Positions 42,149 to 50,484 of a stretch of 64,000 nucleotides of DNA are shown one piece after another; within the stretch, counting starts at the first letter, position 1, and each line of letters opens with the position of its first letter. Origin of the DNA: CAMPKL01 sp963817465 (GTDB lineage Bacteria; Acidobacteriota; Terriglobia; Bryobacterales; UBA6623); NCBI GenBank assembly GCA_963817465.1, contig CAWFOP010000016.1, forward strand, positions 62,001 to 126,000. Reading direction: 5' to 3'. A model generated the notes under the pieces. The model had not been told where the DNA came from. It worked only from the letters and a program-made list of their open reading frames with translations, and searched no databases. The position numbers were made by a program, and so were the translations under genes.

Positions 42149-43837
42149 CTAGACGGCCTCCGGCGCGCCCGCGACATCCGTCATGTTGATCGGCGGTATG
42201 TGCACGTGCGAAATCGACGGCGTGCGGCCGATGATCGTCTGCGCCATCTCGAGCGCCTCCTCCATCGACTTCGCCGTCTGCCAACCCATCACTTGCGCGG
42301 TGCGCGGGTCTTCCGCTCCCACTACGATGACCTTGCCGACATGCGCGCGGCCGTTTTCGCCCCAGTACCACATATAGAAAGGGTGCACGCCGTGGAAAGC
42401 GTGGCCTTCCCGATACTGCCGAATGTACTCGGGGCGCTTCGCAAATTCTTCTTCGTATTTCTTTTGGAGAGTAAACGAATCCGTGGTCTCCGGCAAAACT
42501 CGGTGGAAGAATTCGTGATAGGACGGATGATGTTTCTTGTCGAACTCGTTGTAGAGCGGATGCGTAACGATCATGACGCCGTTCTTTTTTACGACCGGCA
42601 TGCCGCGGTACATGTTGAATAAGTACCCCAAGGCCATCACCTGCACCAGCAACGGGTTCAGAGCCGAATGAACGTTATAAGGCGAGACGAACGGCATGCC
42701 GTATACAGCGACATCCGATTGCCCCTCGATCGGTACGCAGTATTGCTGATAACAATAAGCCAGCGTCTTTTCATGCGTCGCCCAGGTCTCTCCGGCATGC
42801 ACCGCAATCAAACCGTAGGGCGACGGAATCTTGAATAGCAGATTCCTTTTGAAACTCCGCGAACACTTGCTCAGCGCCCACTTCGAGACGCCGAAGCCGG
42901 CTTTGTCGAATAAGTTCCAACGGTCCTCGTTCTTCGTGAAGAACGCCATGCGAGGGTCGAACATCGCGTTGTTGACGACCGTCTCGACGTGGAAGACCTT
43001 GAGGTGATCCTTGATCACTTGCGCCTGGCGATTCGCCGAAGCCGTCAACGCCGAGCGCGTGTGATCGAAGTACGAATCCGAATCCCGAATCGTGCGCGGG
43101 TTGTGATGCGCCTGCAGCGCCGGATAGTCGCACAGCCCGATGGCGATGCTCTTGGCGCCGCCGTCCATTGGAACGAGATTGATATTGACGTAAATCAGCA
43201 GGTCCGATTCGGCGGCGCGGCGGTTCATGCGCACGCGCTCGCCTTCTGCGGTCACGCCGAGCTCGACCATGCCGTCCGGCGCTTCGCCGTCATGGCAATA
43301 GAGCCTGTCGGGCGCATAGGCGTCATAGATCTTGTCGCCCACGGCGTGCCGCATCTCGAACGGCTCCATGCGGCGATGAAACGAAGTGGCGACGATGATC
43401 TCGACGTCCGTCACGCCGTTGCCCGCAAGCATCTCGAGAACGATCTCGAGGACCGACTGCCGCAAGTCGGGCCGCTGCATCGCCGGCAACGGCAGCGAGA
43501 TGTCGTCGATCGCCACCGTCACCTTCATGCCCGGCCGTAATTGGGAGGAAAGCGGGTCCGCGCCTTCCGGATTTTCCAAGGCGTAGCGGATGGCGGCCTC
43601 GCGATCCTTCAGCGGACGGATGGTGGGCTTGGGATAAACGACCCGCGTTCCGGCGGGCAGCTTCACCGACATCAAGTCCTCGCCGGACCACATCAAGCGC
43701 TTGCGCGAGCGCTCTTCGAGCGTGACGACGCAACTCTCGTGCGACACGAGCGCGTCGCGACCTACCGCGTTCGGCGTCGGCGCGCCAAAGTCAAAGCTCT
43801 TGCCGGGGGGAGCCGGGTGAACGTGGGTGGCAGCCAT
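42149..43837 (-). CDS. LarA-like (DUF2088) protein, divergent lactate-racemase relative
   Basis: A 562-residue protein, about 130 longer than usual LarA. It keeps segments matching the LarA fold: VAIDDISLPLP (109-118, with the Asp of the canonical D-H-T-R-P motif but Leu in place of Arg), TSFHRRM (151-157, active-site His154), GGAK (226-229, Lys229 in place of the pincer-anchoring Lys) and AHHNP (243-247). LarA carries a nickel-pincer cofactor and racemises or epimerises 2-hydroxyacids. The genes for cofactor synthesis (larB, larC, larE) are not in this window. It follows the HAD phosphatase start closely. Confidence 0.78.
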   Translation of the reverse strand: MAATHVHPAPPGKSFDFGAPTPNAVGRDALVSHESCVVTLEERSRKRLMWSGEDLMSVKLPAGTRVVYPKPTIRPLKDREAAIRYALENPEGADPLSSQLRPGMKVTVAIDDISLPLPAMQRPDLRQSVLEIVLEMLAGNGVTDVEIIVATSFHRRMEPFEMRHAVGDKIYDAYAPDRLYCHDGEAPDGMVELGVTAEGERVRMNRRAAESDLLIYVNINLVPMDGGAKSIAIGLCDYPALQAHHNPRTIRDSDSYFDHTRSALTASANRQAQVIKDHLKVFHVETVVNNAMFDPRMAFFTKNEDRWNLFDKAGFGVSKWALSKCSRSFKRNLLFKIPSPYGLIAVHAGETWATHEKTLAYCYQQYCVPIEGQSDVAVYGMPFVSPYNVHSALNPLLVQVMALGYLFNMYRGMPVVKKNGVMIVTHPLYNEFDKKHHPSYHEFFHRVLPETTDSFTLQKKYEEEFAKRPEYIRQYREGHAFHGVHPFYMWYWGENGRAHVGKVIVVGAEDPRTAQVMGWQTAKSMEEALEMAQTIIGRTPSISHVHIPPINMTDVAGAPEAV

Positions 43838-43839
43838 GC

Positions 43840-44505
43840 TTAGCGGGACTTCGTGTCAAGGATCGGCCAGCCCCGCCTCTCGGCGAGACGCCTGAGCCTC
43901 TGCTCCGGATTGACCGCGGACGGGCGTCCCACACACTCGAGCATCGGCAAATCCGACCAACTGTCGCTGTAGGCCTTGGAGCCCGAAACATCCACATTAT
44001 AGCCGCGAATGTATGCATTGATGGCGTCCACCTTGCCCTGCTCGGCTAACAGCGGCTCCTCGATTCGGCCCGTCGCAACGTCATTGTCGAAAATCATCTT
44101 GTTTGCCAGTAAGTCGTCAAACCCAAAGTACTTCGCCGCCGGTTCGATCTCGAAGTCAAGACCGCCGGTGACCAGCACCAGGCGGCAGCCGTCCGCACGG
44201 TCGCGCTCGAGCAATTCGGCCGACCCCAAGTAGATTTTCGGCTTGATTTCTCGCTCGAAAACCGCCTGCGCCGTCTCGTCGAGCCAGCCTCGAGGGATGC
44301 CGCGGTAGAGGCGGTAGAAGACCTGGTTGAACTTCGCTCGCGAGACGGCGTCGAGCGCCAGCCAGTACGGCACGCCGGCGACGACGGTCGCCGTGCGGCG
44401 CCAGCGCTCGAGAGTTCCGGGGATGCGCCGCGCGAACTGGTAGTAGCGCGTCACCACGTTGCTCGATACGAGCGTGCCGTCGAAGTCGTAGAAGGCGGCT
44501 TTCAA
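43840..44505 (-). CDS. HAD-IB-type phosphatase (SerB-like)
   Basis: A 221-residue HAD hydrolase. Motif I is AAFYDFDGTLVSS (nucleophile Asp7), motif II is LVTGGLD (Thr), and motif IV is YSDSWSDLPML. The cap segment places it in subfamily IB with phosphoserine phosphatases and lipid phosphatases. It lies between PlsY (13 bases before) and the LarA-like gene (2 bases after), so it is likely co-transcribed; a role on a phosphorylated glycerol or lipid head-group is inferred, not shown. Confidence 0.85.
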   Translation of the reverse strand: MKAAFYDFDGTLVSSNVVTRYYQFARRIPGTLERWRRTATVVAGVPYWLALDAVSRAKFNQVFYRLYRGIPRGWLDETAQAVFEREIKPKIYLGSAELLERDRADGCRLVLVTGGLDFEIEPAAKYFGFDDLLANKMIFDNDVATGRIEEPLLAEQGKVDAINAYIRGYNVDVSGSKAYSDSWSDLPMLECVGRPSAVNPEQRLRRLAERRGWPILDTKSR

Positions 44506-44518
44506 CCGAACCTCGACC

Positions 44519-45103
44519 TCACCCGGCGAACAACCGGCGGATGTTCGATTTGTGACGCCAGGCCAGGAACACCGTCATCATCGCCGCCATCCGTACGGCG
44601 AATTCATCCACATAGAGATACATCAGGAAAGTGAAGAACAGCCACGTCGACACCGACGCCGTCGCCCCCGCTTCGCGCCACTTCAGGCGGCTTCCCAACA
44701 CGCGCAGCGCCACGAAGAATCCCAGGCCCCACAGCGCGAGCAGCGGAAACAGCCGCAGCATCACGCCCGCGGACGTCGCGATCCCCTTCCCTCCATTGAA
44801 CTTGAGCCAAGGCGAATAGCAGTGGCCGAACACCGCCGCGAAGGCGAACAGCCAGCCGTGGAACGCCGGGTCCTGCTGCGGATGATAGAAGGCCAACAAT
44901 GGCAAATAGCCCTTCGCCACGTCGCCGAGGAGCGTCAAGATCGCGCGCTTCTTGTCGACGCGCAGCACGTTGTTGAACCCGGGATTGCCCGAGCCCACCG
45001 TGCGGATATCGACGCCCGTTCCCAGCATCGCGATCACCGCGAAGGGAATCGAGCCCGACAGGAAGCAGACCAGCGCTTCGATCGCTAGTTTGGCGTCGAT
45101 CAT
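44519..45103 (-). CDS. plsY: Acyl-phosphate:glycerol-3-phosphate acyltransferase PlsY
   Basis: A 194-residue inner-membrane enzyme that makes lysophosphatidic acid from acyl phosphate and glycerol-3-phosphate. The three PlsY motifs are present: SGSIPFA, GSGNPGFNNV and KFNGGKGIAT; several hydrophobic segments follow. The ATG at 45103 has a weak GGTG site upstream; a GTG at 45109 would add two residues. Neighbouring HAD phosphatase and lipid kinase genes fit a phospholipid-precursor role. Confidence 0.92.
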   Translation of the reverse strand: MIDAKLAIEALVCFLSGSIPFAVIAMLGTGVDIRTVGSGNPGFNNVLRVDKKRAILTLLGDVAKGYLPLLAFYHPQQDPAFHGWLFAFAAVFGHCYSPWLKFNGGKGIATSAGVMLRLFPLLALWGLGFFVALRVLGSRLKWREAGATASVSTWLFFTFLMYLYVDEFAVRMAAMMTVFLAWRHKSNIRRLFAG

Positions 45104-45112
45104 CGTCACCAG

Positions 45113-46324
45113 TTATGTCAACAAACCGGCCCAGCAGGCGGTCAAGAAGTTCGCAAGCGTCGCCGCGATCATCGCACGCAAGCCGAGCTCCGCCAATTCA
45201 TGTCGCCGCTTGGGGATCAGCGAACCGACGCCGCCCACCTGGATGCCGATCGACCCCAGGTTCGCAAACCCGCACAACGCGTACGCCGCGATCAGGAACG
45301 AGCGCGGGTCGAGCGTGTCTTTGATCTGGCCGAGCTGCACGTAGGCGATGAACTCGTTGAGCACCAAACGCGTTCCGAGCAGGTTGCCGACTTGCGGCGC
45401 ATCCGTCCACGGCACGCCCAGCAGAAAAGCGATCGGCGCGAACACGTACCCCAGCACCGTCTGCAGGCTATCGGGCAACCACGGCAATCCAGTCAGCGTC
45501 TTCAATCCCCCGACCAGTCCGTTGATCAAGGCGATCAGCCCGACGAAGGCGATCAGCACGGCGCCCACGACCAGCGCCAGGTGCAGCCCTTCGATCGCGC
45601 CGCGGCTGGCGGCGTCGATCACGTTGCGGTCGTCCTCGGTCACGCTCTTGGGCACAGTCCCGAACGTCTCGGGAGTTTCCGTCTCGGGCACAATCATCTT
45701 CGCCAGCATGATGCAGCCCGGCGCGGTCACGATCACCGCCGTCAGCAAGTGTTCCACCGGCACGCCGCCGATGCGCGTGTAGGCCACCATCAAAGCTCCG
45801 GAAATCGTCGCCATGCCGCCCGTCATCACCGTCATCAGCTCCGACTGCGTCAGCTTCTCGAGGTACGGCCGAATCGTCAACGGCGCCTCATTCTGGCCCA
45901 TGAAGACGTTCGCCGCCACATTTAGCGCCTCGGCGCCGCTGACGCCGAGCGTCTTCTGCATCCCCTTCGCCATGGCGCCCACGACCAGTTGCATGATCCC
46001 CAGGTAATACAGAACCGCGAACAGCGAGGCGACGAAGATGATCAGCGGCAAAACTTGAAAGGCGATCGTCACGCCCAGCGGACCGTCCGACGAGCCCAAC
46101 GAGCCGAAGACGAAGCTCGAGCCCTGCTCGGCGTAGCCGATCAATTGGTTGAAGCCCGCGCCGAGCACCTCGAACACGCGCCGGAAAGGCGTGTCGAGCA
46201 CGAGGATGGCCAGCACGAACTGCAGGCCGAGCCCCCAAGCGATGATCGATTTGCGAATGCGGGAGCGGTCTCGCGACAGACCATAAGCCGCGGCCAAAAT
46301 CGCCGCGATGCCGACCACGCCCAT
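45113..46324 (-). CDS. Concentrative nucleoside transporter (CNT family)
   Basis: A 403-residue membrane protein with about eight to ten hydrophobic segments. The CNT signature regions are VFMGQNEAPLTIRPYL, MATISGALMVAYTRIGG and RLVLNEFIAYVQL. It imports nucleosides with Na+ or H+ symport. It follows a pyrimidine-nucleoside phosphorylase gene (12 bases), so the two make a salvage module for nucleosides. Confidence 0.92.
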   Translation of the reverse strand: MGVVGIAAILAAAYGLSRDRSRIRKSIIAWGLGLQFVLAILVLDTPFRRVFEVLGAGFNQLIGYAEQGSSFVFGSLGSSDGPLGVTIAFQVLPLIIFVASLFAVLYYLGIMQLVVGAMAKGMQKTLGVSGAEALNVAANVFMGQNEAPLTIRPYLEKLTQSELMTVMTGGMATISGALMVAYTRIGGVPVEHLLTAVIVTAPGCIMLAKMIVPETETPETFGTVPKSVTEDDRNVIDAASRGAIEGLHLALVVGAVLIAFVGLIALINGLVGGLKTLTGLPWLPDSLQTVLGYVFAPIAFLLGVPWTDAPQVGNLLGTRLVLNEFIAYVQLGQIKDTLDPRSFLIAAYALCGFANLGSIGIQVGGVGSLIPKRRHELAELGLRAMIAATLANFLTACWAGLLT

Positions 46325-46336
46325 CCGACTCGCGGC

Positions 46337-47644
46337 CTACTGCACCAAGTCGAGCACCAGGTCGCGCGCCGCCGGCGGATTCGCGGACAGCCGGAAGGCG
46401 TCCTCCACCAATTGCACGGCTTCGGCCAAGTGCGTCTCGTCGGTGTAGTACAGCGCGCAAAGCCCGGAGCCCGCCGCGACAGCGTCCCCCACCTTGGCCT
46501 GCAGGATGATGCCGACCGCGGGGTCGATGCTTTCGCCCATGCGCTCGCGGCCCGCGCCCAGCAGCGCCGCCGCGCGGCCGATGTCGTCGGCGTTGATGCG
46601 GCTGATGTAGCCTTCGCGAGGCGAGGTGATCAGCGTCTCGCCCGACGCGTTTGGCAAACGCTCGAAGCTGGTCAGCGCCTCGGCGTCGCCGCCCTGCGCG
46701 GTGATGACGTTGCGCAGCAGGTCGAACGCCACGCCGTCGGAGAGCAATTGCTGAGCGTGCGAGCGGGCGTTGTCGAGCGACATGTCGGTCTTGCCCAGGT
46801 AGATCATCCGCGCGGCGATCTCGGTCGCCAGGCCGGTCAAGTCCGGCGGCCCCTGGCCCTGCAACGTTTGCGAGGCTTCCATGATCTCGAGCGCATTGCC
46901 CACGGTGTAGCCCAGCGGCTGCTCCATGTCGGTGAGCAGCGCCTGGATCTTCACGCCCATGCGGCGGCCGATGGTGATCATCAACTGCGCCAGCCGCCGC
47001 GCTTCGGTGCGCCCGGCGATCAGCGAGCCGCGCCCGACCTTCACGTCCAGAAGCAGCGCGTCGAGGCCCTCGGCAAGCTTCTTCGACATCGTGGACGCCG
47101 CGATCAGGGCCAGCGAATCGACGGTCGCCGTGGCGTCGCGCAGCGCGTAGAGCTTCTTGTCGGCCGGCGCCAGCTCATTCGACTGCGCGGCGAAGGCCAG
47201 CCCGTACTTGCGGACGATTTCCATGAACTCGTCGCGCGTCAGGTCGGTCCGAAATCCGGGAATCGATTGCAGCTTGTCGAGCGATCCGCCCACGTGCCCG
47301 ATGCCCGGCTCGGCGATCACGGGAACCGCCAGGCCCGCCGCGGCCGCGATCGGAGCGGCCACCAGGCTGACTTTATCGCCCACGCCGCCGGTCGAATGCG
47401 TGTCGACCTTGGGCTTGTCGATCGACGAAAGATCGAGCGGCTCGCCGCAGCGCAGCATCGCGGTGGTCAGGTTGGCGGCTTCGGCTTCACTGAAATCGTT
47501 GCAGGCGCCAGCCATCAGGAAGGCGGCCATCTGATAATCTTGGATCTCCCCCCGCGCGTAGCCGTTTATGAGACGTTCTATTTCCTCGAGGGAAAGTTCT
47601 TCGCCGTCACGCTTTTTGCGGATGAGATCGACAACTCGGTCCAT
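46337..47644 (-). CDS. Pyrimidine-nucleoside phosphorylase / thymidine phosphorylase
   Basis: A 435-residue enzyme that splits uridine or thymidine with phosphate. The family signature THSTGGVGDKVSLV (about 85-98) and the N-terminal IRKKRDGEELSLEEIERLINGY are diagnostic, and LLDVKVGRGSL and a C-terminal all-beta domain follow. I cannot separate thymidine phosphorylase (DeoA) from pyrimidine-nucleoside phosphorylase (Pdp) by sight. It forms a functional pair with the CNT transporter just downstream. Confidence 0.9.
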   Translation of the reverse strand: MDRVVDLIRKKRDGEELSLEEIERLINGYARGEIQDYQMAAFLMAGACNDFSEAEAANLTTAMLRCGEPLDLSSIDKPKVDTHSTGGVGDKVSLVAAPIAAAAGLAVPVIAEPGIGHVGGSLDKLQSIPGFRTDLTRDEFMEIVRKYGLAFAAQSNELAPADKKLYALRDATATVDSLALIAASTMSKKLAEGLDALLLDVKVGRGSLIAGRTEARRLAQLMITIGRRMGVKIQALLTDMEQPLGYTVGNALEIMEASQTLQGQGPPDLTGLATEIAARMIYLGKTDMSLDNARSHAQQLLSDGVAFDLLRNVITAQGGDAEALTSFERLPNASGETLITSPREGYISRINADDIGRAAALLGAGRERMGESIDPAVGIILQAKVGDAVAAGSGLCALYYTDETHLAEAVQLVEDAFRLSANPPAARDLVLDLVQ

Positions 47645-47797
47645 AAAGATAAAGTCTCTCTAGTCCTTCCAACGACCGGAAGGCGGAGGCGTCAAACGCC
47701 CAAACTTCACAGCGTAGCACCGGCGCACTAACGGCGGCAAGGCACAGAATTTACGGGATTTGTTCGTTTTATTAGCGCCAAGCGGAAGCCGTCGTTC

Positions 47798-48625
47798 TCA
47801 GCCTGCCGCAGAGGGCGCGACGGGCGGCGGCGCGGGCAGGTCGCCGGCCCGGATTCGAGCGAACAGATCGAGCATCGGCTGATGCAGTAACCCGTTTGAA
47901 ACCACCATGTCCGGGTCGCCCGAGCGGTACGGTCCGCCTCTCATGTCACTCACCTTCCCGCCGGCCTCGAGCAACACGACCAGACCGCCCGATACGTCCC
48001 ACGACTTGAGGCCGATTTCCCAAAAACCTTCATAGCGGCCGCTGGCGACCGCGCAGATGTCCAGCGCCGCCGATCCTGCCCGGCGCGCGCCGTGGGTGAG
48101 CACGCTGAACTGCTGAAAGTAGTAGAAATTGGGATTCTTGCCGCGGTTCGAGGGAGGAAAGCCGGTCGCAAACAGGCCGTTTTCGAGTTTATCGACCGTC
48201 GACGCCCGGATGCGCTTGTTGTTCAGGTAGGCCCCGGCGCCCCGTTCCGCGGCGAAAAGCTCGTTGTAGATCGGGTTGTAGACGACCCCGGCGACACTCT
48301 CGCCGTTCTTCTCGAGCCCGATGCTGACGGCGAATAGCGGGAAGCCGTGAGCGAAGTTCGTGGTGCCGTCGAGCGGATCGACATGCCAAACATACTCCGA
48401 GCCGCGATCGACGCCGCTGCCTTCCTCCGCCACGATCGAGTGTTTTGGGAAGCGCGACTTCAGCCGCGTGACGACCACCTCTTCCGCGGCGCGGTCCGCG
48501 GCGGTGACCACGTCGAAGTCGCCCTTGTACTCCACCTTGACGCCCTTGTCATGGAATTGGCGCAGCGTTTCGCCTGCTTCTTTGGCGATCTCGACCGCGA
48601 TCGAGAGGTAGTCGACATTGTTCAT
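47798..48625 (-). CDS. Inositol-monophosphatase-family phosphatase (SuhB-like)
   Basis: A 275-residue metal-dependent phosphatase. The motifs DPLDGTTNFAHGFP (about 82-95, metal binding) and WDVSGG near residue 210, plus AEEG at 65-68, are complete. Substrates of this family include inositol phosphates, fructose bisphosphate and 3'-phosphoadenosine phosphate; SuhB also takes part in rRNA antitermination. It lies in the long minus-strand run, 17 bases after the VWFA gene. Confidence 0.9.
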   Translation of the reverse strand: MNNVDYLSIAVEIAKEAGETLRQFHDKGVKVEYKGDFDVVTAADRAAEEVVVTRLKSRFPKHSIVAEEGSGVDRGSEYVWHVDPLDGTTNFAHGFPLFAVSIGLEKNGESVAGVVYNPIYNELFAAERGAGAYLNNKRIRASTVDKLENGLFATGFPPSNRGKNPNFYYFQQFSVLTHGARRAGSAALDICAVASGRYEGFWEIGLKSWDVSGGLVVLLEAGGKVSDMRGGPYRSGDPDMVVSNGLLHQPMLDLFARIRAGDLPAPPPVAPSAAG

Positions 48626-48642
48626 GAAGGGATCCGGAGCTG

Positions 48643-49647
48643 TCAGCGCCGCGGCTCGGTCGAGCCGGGAGCTTTCCGCCAGCGTCCTTTCTGCTGCGGC
48701 GTCTCGACCGCCGCCGGCGTCACCGACTCCGGCAACAGCTTGCGCTCCTCAGGAACATAGTAGCCCGACCGCGCCAGCACTTCCGCCTGCGGCACATCGA
48801 CCTTGACGGCGATTTCACGGAAGCGCGTCTTGTAGTCGTTGTGCTCCTGCGGGTAGTAGCCGATCAGGTACTGCGTGCGAAGATTCTCGAGAATTTCGTT
48901 GAAGGCGCGCGTCAGGCCTGCTTCGCCGTACTCGACGAACGCCTTGCCGCCGGTGCCTTCGGCGAACATCCACAGCGTGTTTTCGCCGCCCACGTTGCGC
49001 CCGGCGTCGGCCTTGATCGGTTGGACAATGAGGCTGTAGATCACCACGTCGGCGTTGTGCGCCGCCTCGATCGCCGTTTTGAAGCTCGTATAGCTGGTCG
49101 TGTCGCCGCCGTCGGTGATGATGATCAACACCTTGCGCCCGCCGCGGCCTTTGACTTCGTCCGAAGCCAGCAACACCGCGTCGTAGAGCGAAGTGCCGGT
49201 GTCGGGCTTGATGCGGTCGAGCGCCCTTCCGAGCGCCCTCTCGGAGCGCGTGAAGCCGGTCAGCAACTCGACGCCTTCCGAGAACTTCATCACCGCGACG
49301 CGGTCCTGCGGATGCGAGCCGTCGCCCAGCAAGTCCGTGATGAAACGCTTGGCCGACGACCGCTCGAAATCCAACTCGATCGCCGTCGACAGGCTCGCAT
49401 CGAGCAGCAGCCCCACTGAGATCGGACGATCCGTGCGCCGCTCGAACACGACGATGTCGCGCTCCTGTCCGCTGTCCAAGACCTTGAAGTCGCTCTTGTC
49501 GAGACCTCCGATTACGCCGCCCTTGTCATCGCGCACCGTCACCAGCACGTTGACCAGGTTGACGTCGGAGCGAAACACCGCGCCGTCTTGAGCCAACGCC
49601 GCCAAGGCCGTGGCGAGCAGCAATCCGATGAGGGCGCAACGCTTCAA
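48643..49647 (-). CDS. Acidobacterial VWFA-related secreted protein
   Basis: A 334-residue protein of a type abundant in Acidobacteriota (TIGR03436-like). A Sec signal (CALIGLLLATALAALAQD) precedes a mature N-terminal domain (RSDVNLVNVLVTVRDDKGG) and a VWA domain with MIDAS LLLDASLSTAI (DxSxS) and a later ITDGGDT. The start is a TTG that overlaps the stop of the MoaDE gene as TTGA. Binding function unknown. The Solibacter-like context makes it a good taxon marker. Confidence 0.85.
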   Translation of the reverse strand: MKRCALIGLLLATALAALAQDGAVFRSDVNLVNVLVTVRDDKGGVIGGLDKSDFKVLDSGQERDIVVFERRTDRPISVGLLLDASLSTAIELDFERSSAKRFITDLLGDGSHPQDRVAVMKFSEGVELLTGFTRSERALGRALDRIKPDTGTSLYDAVLLASDEVKGRGGRKVLIIITDGGDTTSYTSFKTAIEAAHNADVVIYSLIVQPIKADAGRNVGGENTLWMFAEGTGGKAFVEYGEAGLTRAFNEILENLRTQYLIGYYPQEHNDYKTRFREIAVKVDVPQAEVLARSGYYVPEERKLLPESVTPAAVETPQQKGRWRKAPGSTEPRR

Positions 49648-50399
49648 GGCCGCCTGTTCTCCGGACTAATCGGCTCCGGACTCGTCGGACGCGGCACCGC
49701 GTCCTCCCAGTCCCCTTCGACCCACACCTCGCCGTCGGCGAAATACTCCTTCTTCCACACCGGCACCAGCTTCTTGAGCCGGTTGATCGCCTCGAGGCTC
49801 GCCTCGTAGGCCGGCCGGCGGTGCGCCGAGCACACGACGATCGAGACGCTCGCTTCGCCGATCTCGAGCCGCCCGACGCGATGCACCATGCCGACCGCGC
49901 GAATGTCGTGCTTGTCGAGAATGTCGGCCCCGATCTCGCGCATCTTCTTGACCGCCAGAGGCACGTAGCACTCGTAGTCGAGATAGAGCGTACGCCGCCC
50001 GTTTGTGTTGTTGCGGACCACCCCCTCGAAGGTGATCACTGCGCCGTCGGCGTCGCCCAACAGGCGCCGCCCGAGGGCCGCCGAGTCGATCACGCCTGCG
50101 GTCACGGCGTAGAAGCCCGCGCCGTCGTCGACGCTCTCGATCCACTCGCCGTCGGCGCCGCCGCTGACCGGAGGCATGAAGGCGATCTCGTCGCCGTCGG
50201 CCAACTCGACATTCGCCCGCGCGAATTCTTGGTTTCGCGCTAATGCAATGGAATCAGCCATTTCGCGGAGCTTCGGACATTGAGACGCATAGTGCTCGAA
50301 GACCGTTTCCAAACGTGATCCGGCCGCGAGGTCCAAGTCGTCGGCGGAGCGCCCGACGAGGTCCTTGAGCAACCCAAAAAACAGGACATGAATGCGCAT
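49644..50399 (-). CDS. MoaD-MoaE fusion (molybdopterin synthase, MoaX type)
   Basis: A 251-residue protein. Residues 1-81 are a MoaD ubiquitin-fold subunit ending MPPVSGG, where the terminal Gly-Gly is normally the thiocarboxylated C-terminus. Residues about 95-251 are MoaE (VITFEGVVRNNTNGRRTL, HRVGRLEIGEASV, KKLVPVWKKEYF). MoaX fusions of this kind in mycobacteria are cut after the Gly-Gly. ATG at 50399 is chosen; the 23 earlier residues have no family character. It heads the minus-strand run and is coupled to the VWFA gene. Confidence 0.9.
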   Translation of the reverse strand: MRIHVLFFGLLKDLVGRSADDLDLAAGSRLETVFEHYASQCPKLREMADSIALARNQEFARANVELADGDEIAFMPPVSGGADGEWIESVDDGAGFYAVTAGVIDSAALGRRLLGDADGAVITFEGVVRNNTNGRRTLYLDYECYVPLAVKKMREIGADILDKHDIRAVGMVHRVGRLEIGEASVSIVVCSAHRRPAYEASLEAINRLKKLVPVWKKEYFADGEVWVEGDWEDAVPRPTSPEPISPENRRP

Positions 50400-50484
50400 G
50401 AAGAAGGTCTTTATTGTAAGTCGCCCTCGACTATGAAACGGTCTCCGAAACCGAACGAGTTGTACCATTCATCAGAGTCTGTAG

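Noticed and set aside
45989..47731. 580-codon plus-strand frame over the nucleoside transporter and phosphorylase
   Set aside because: Antisense shadow; both genes on the other strand have full family signatures.
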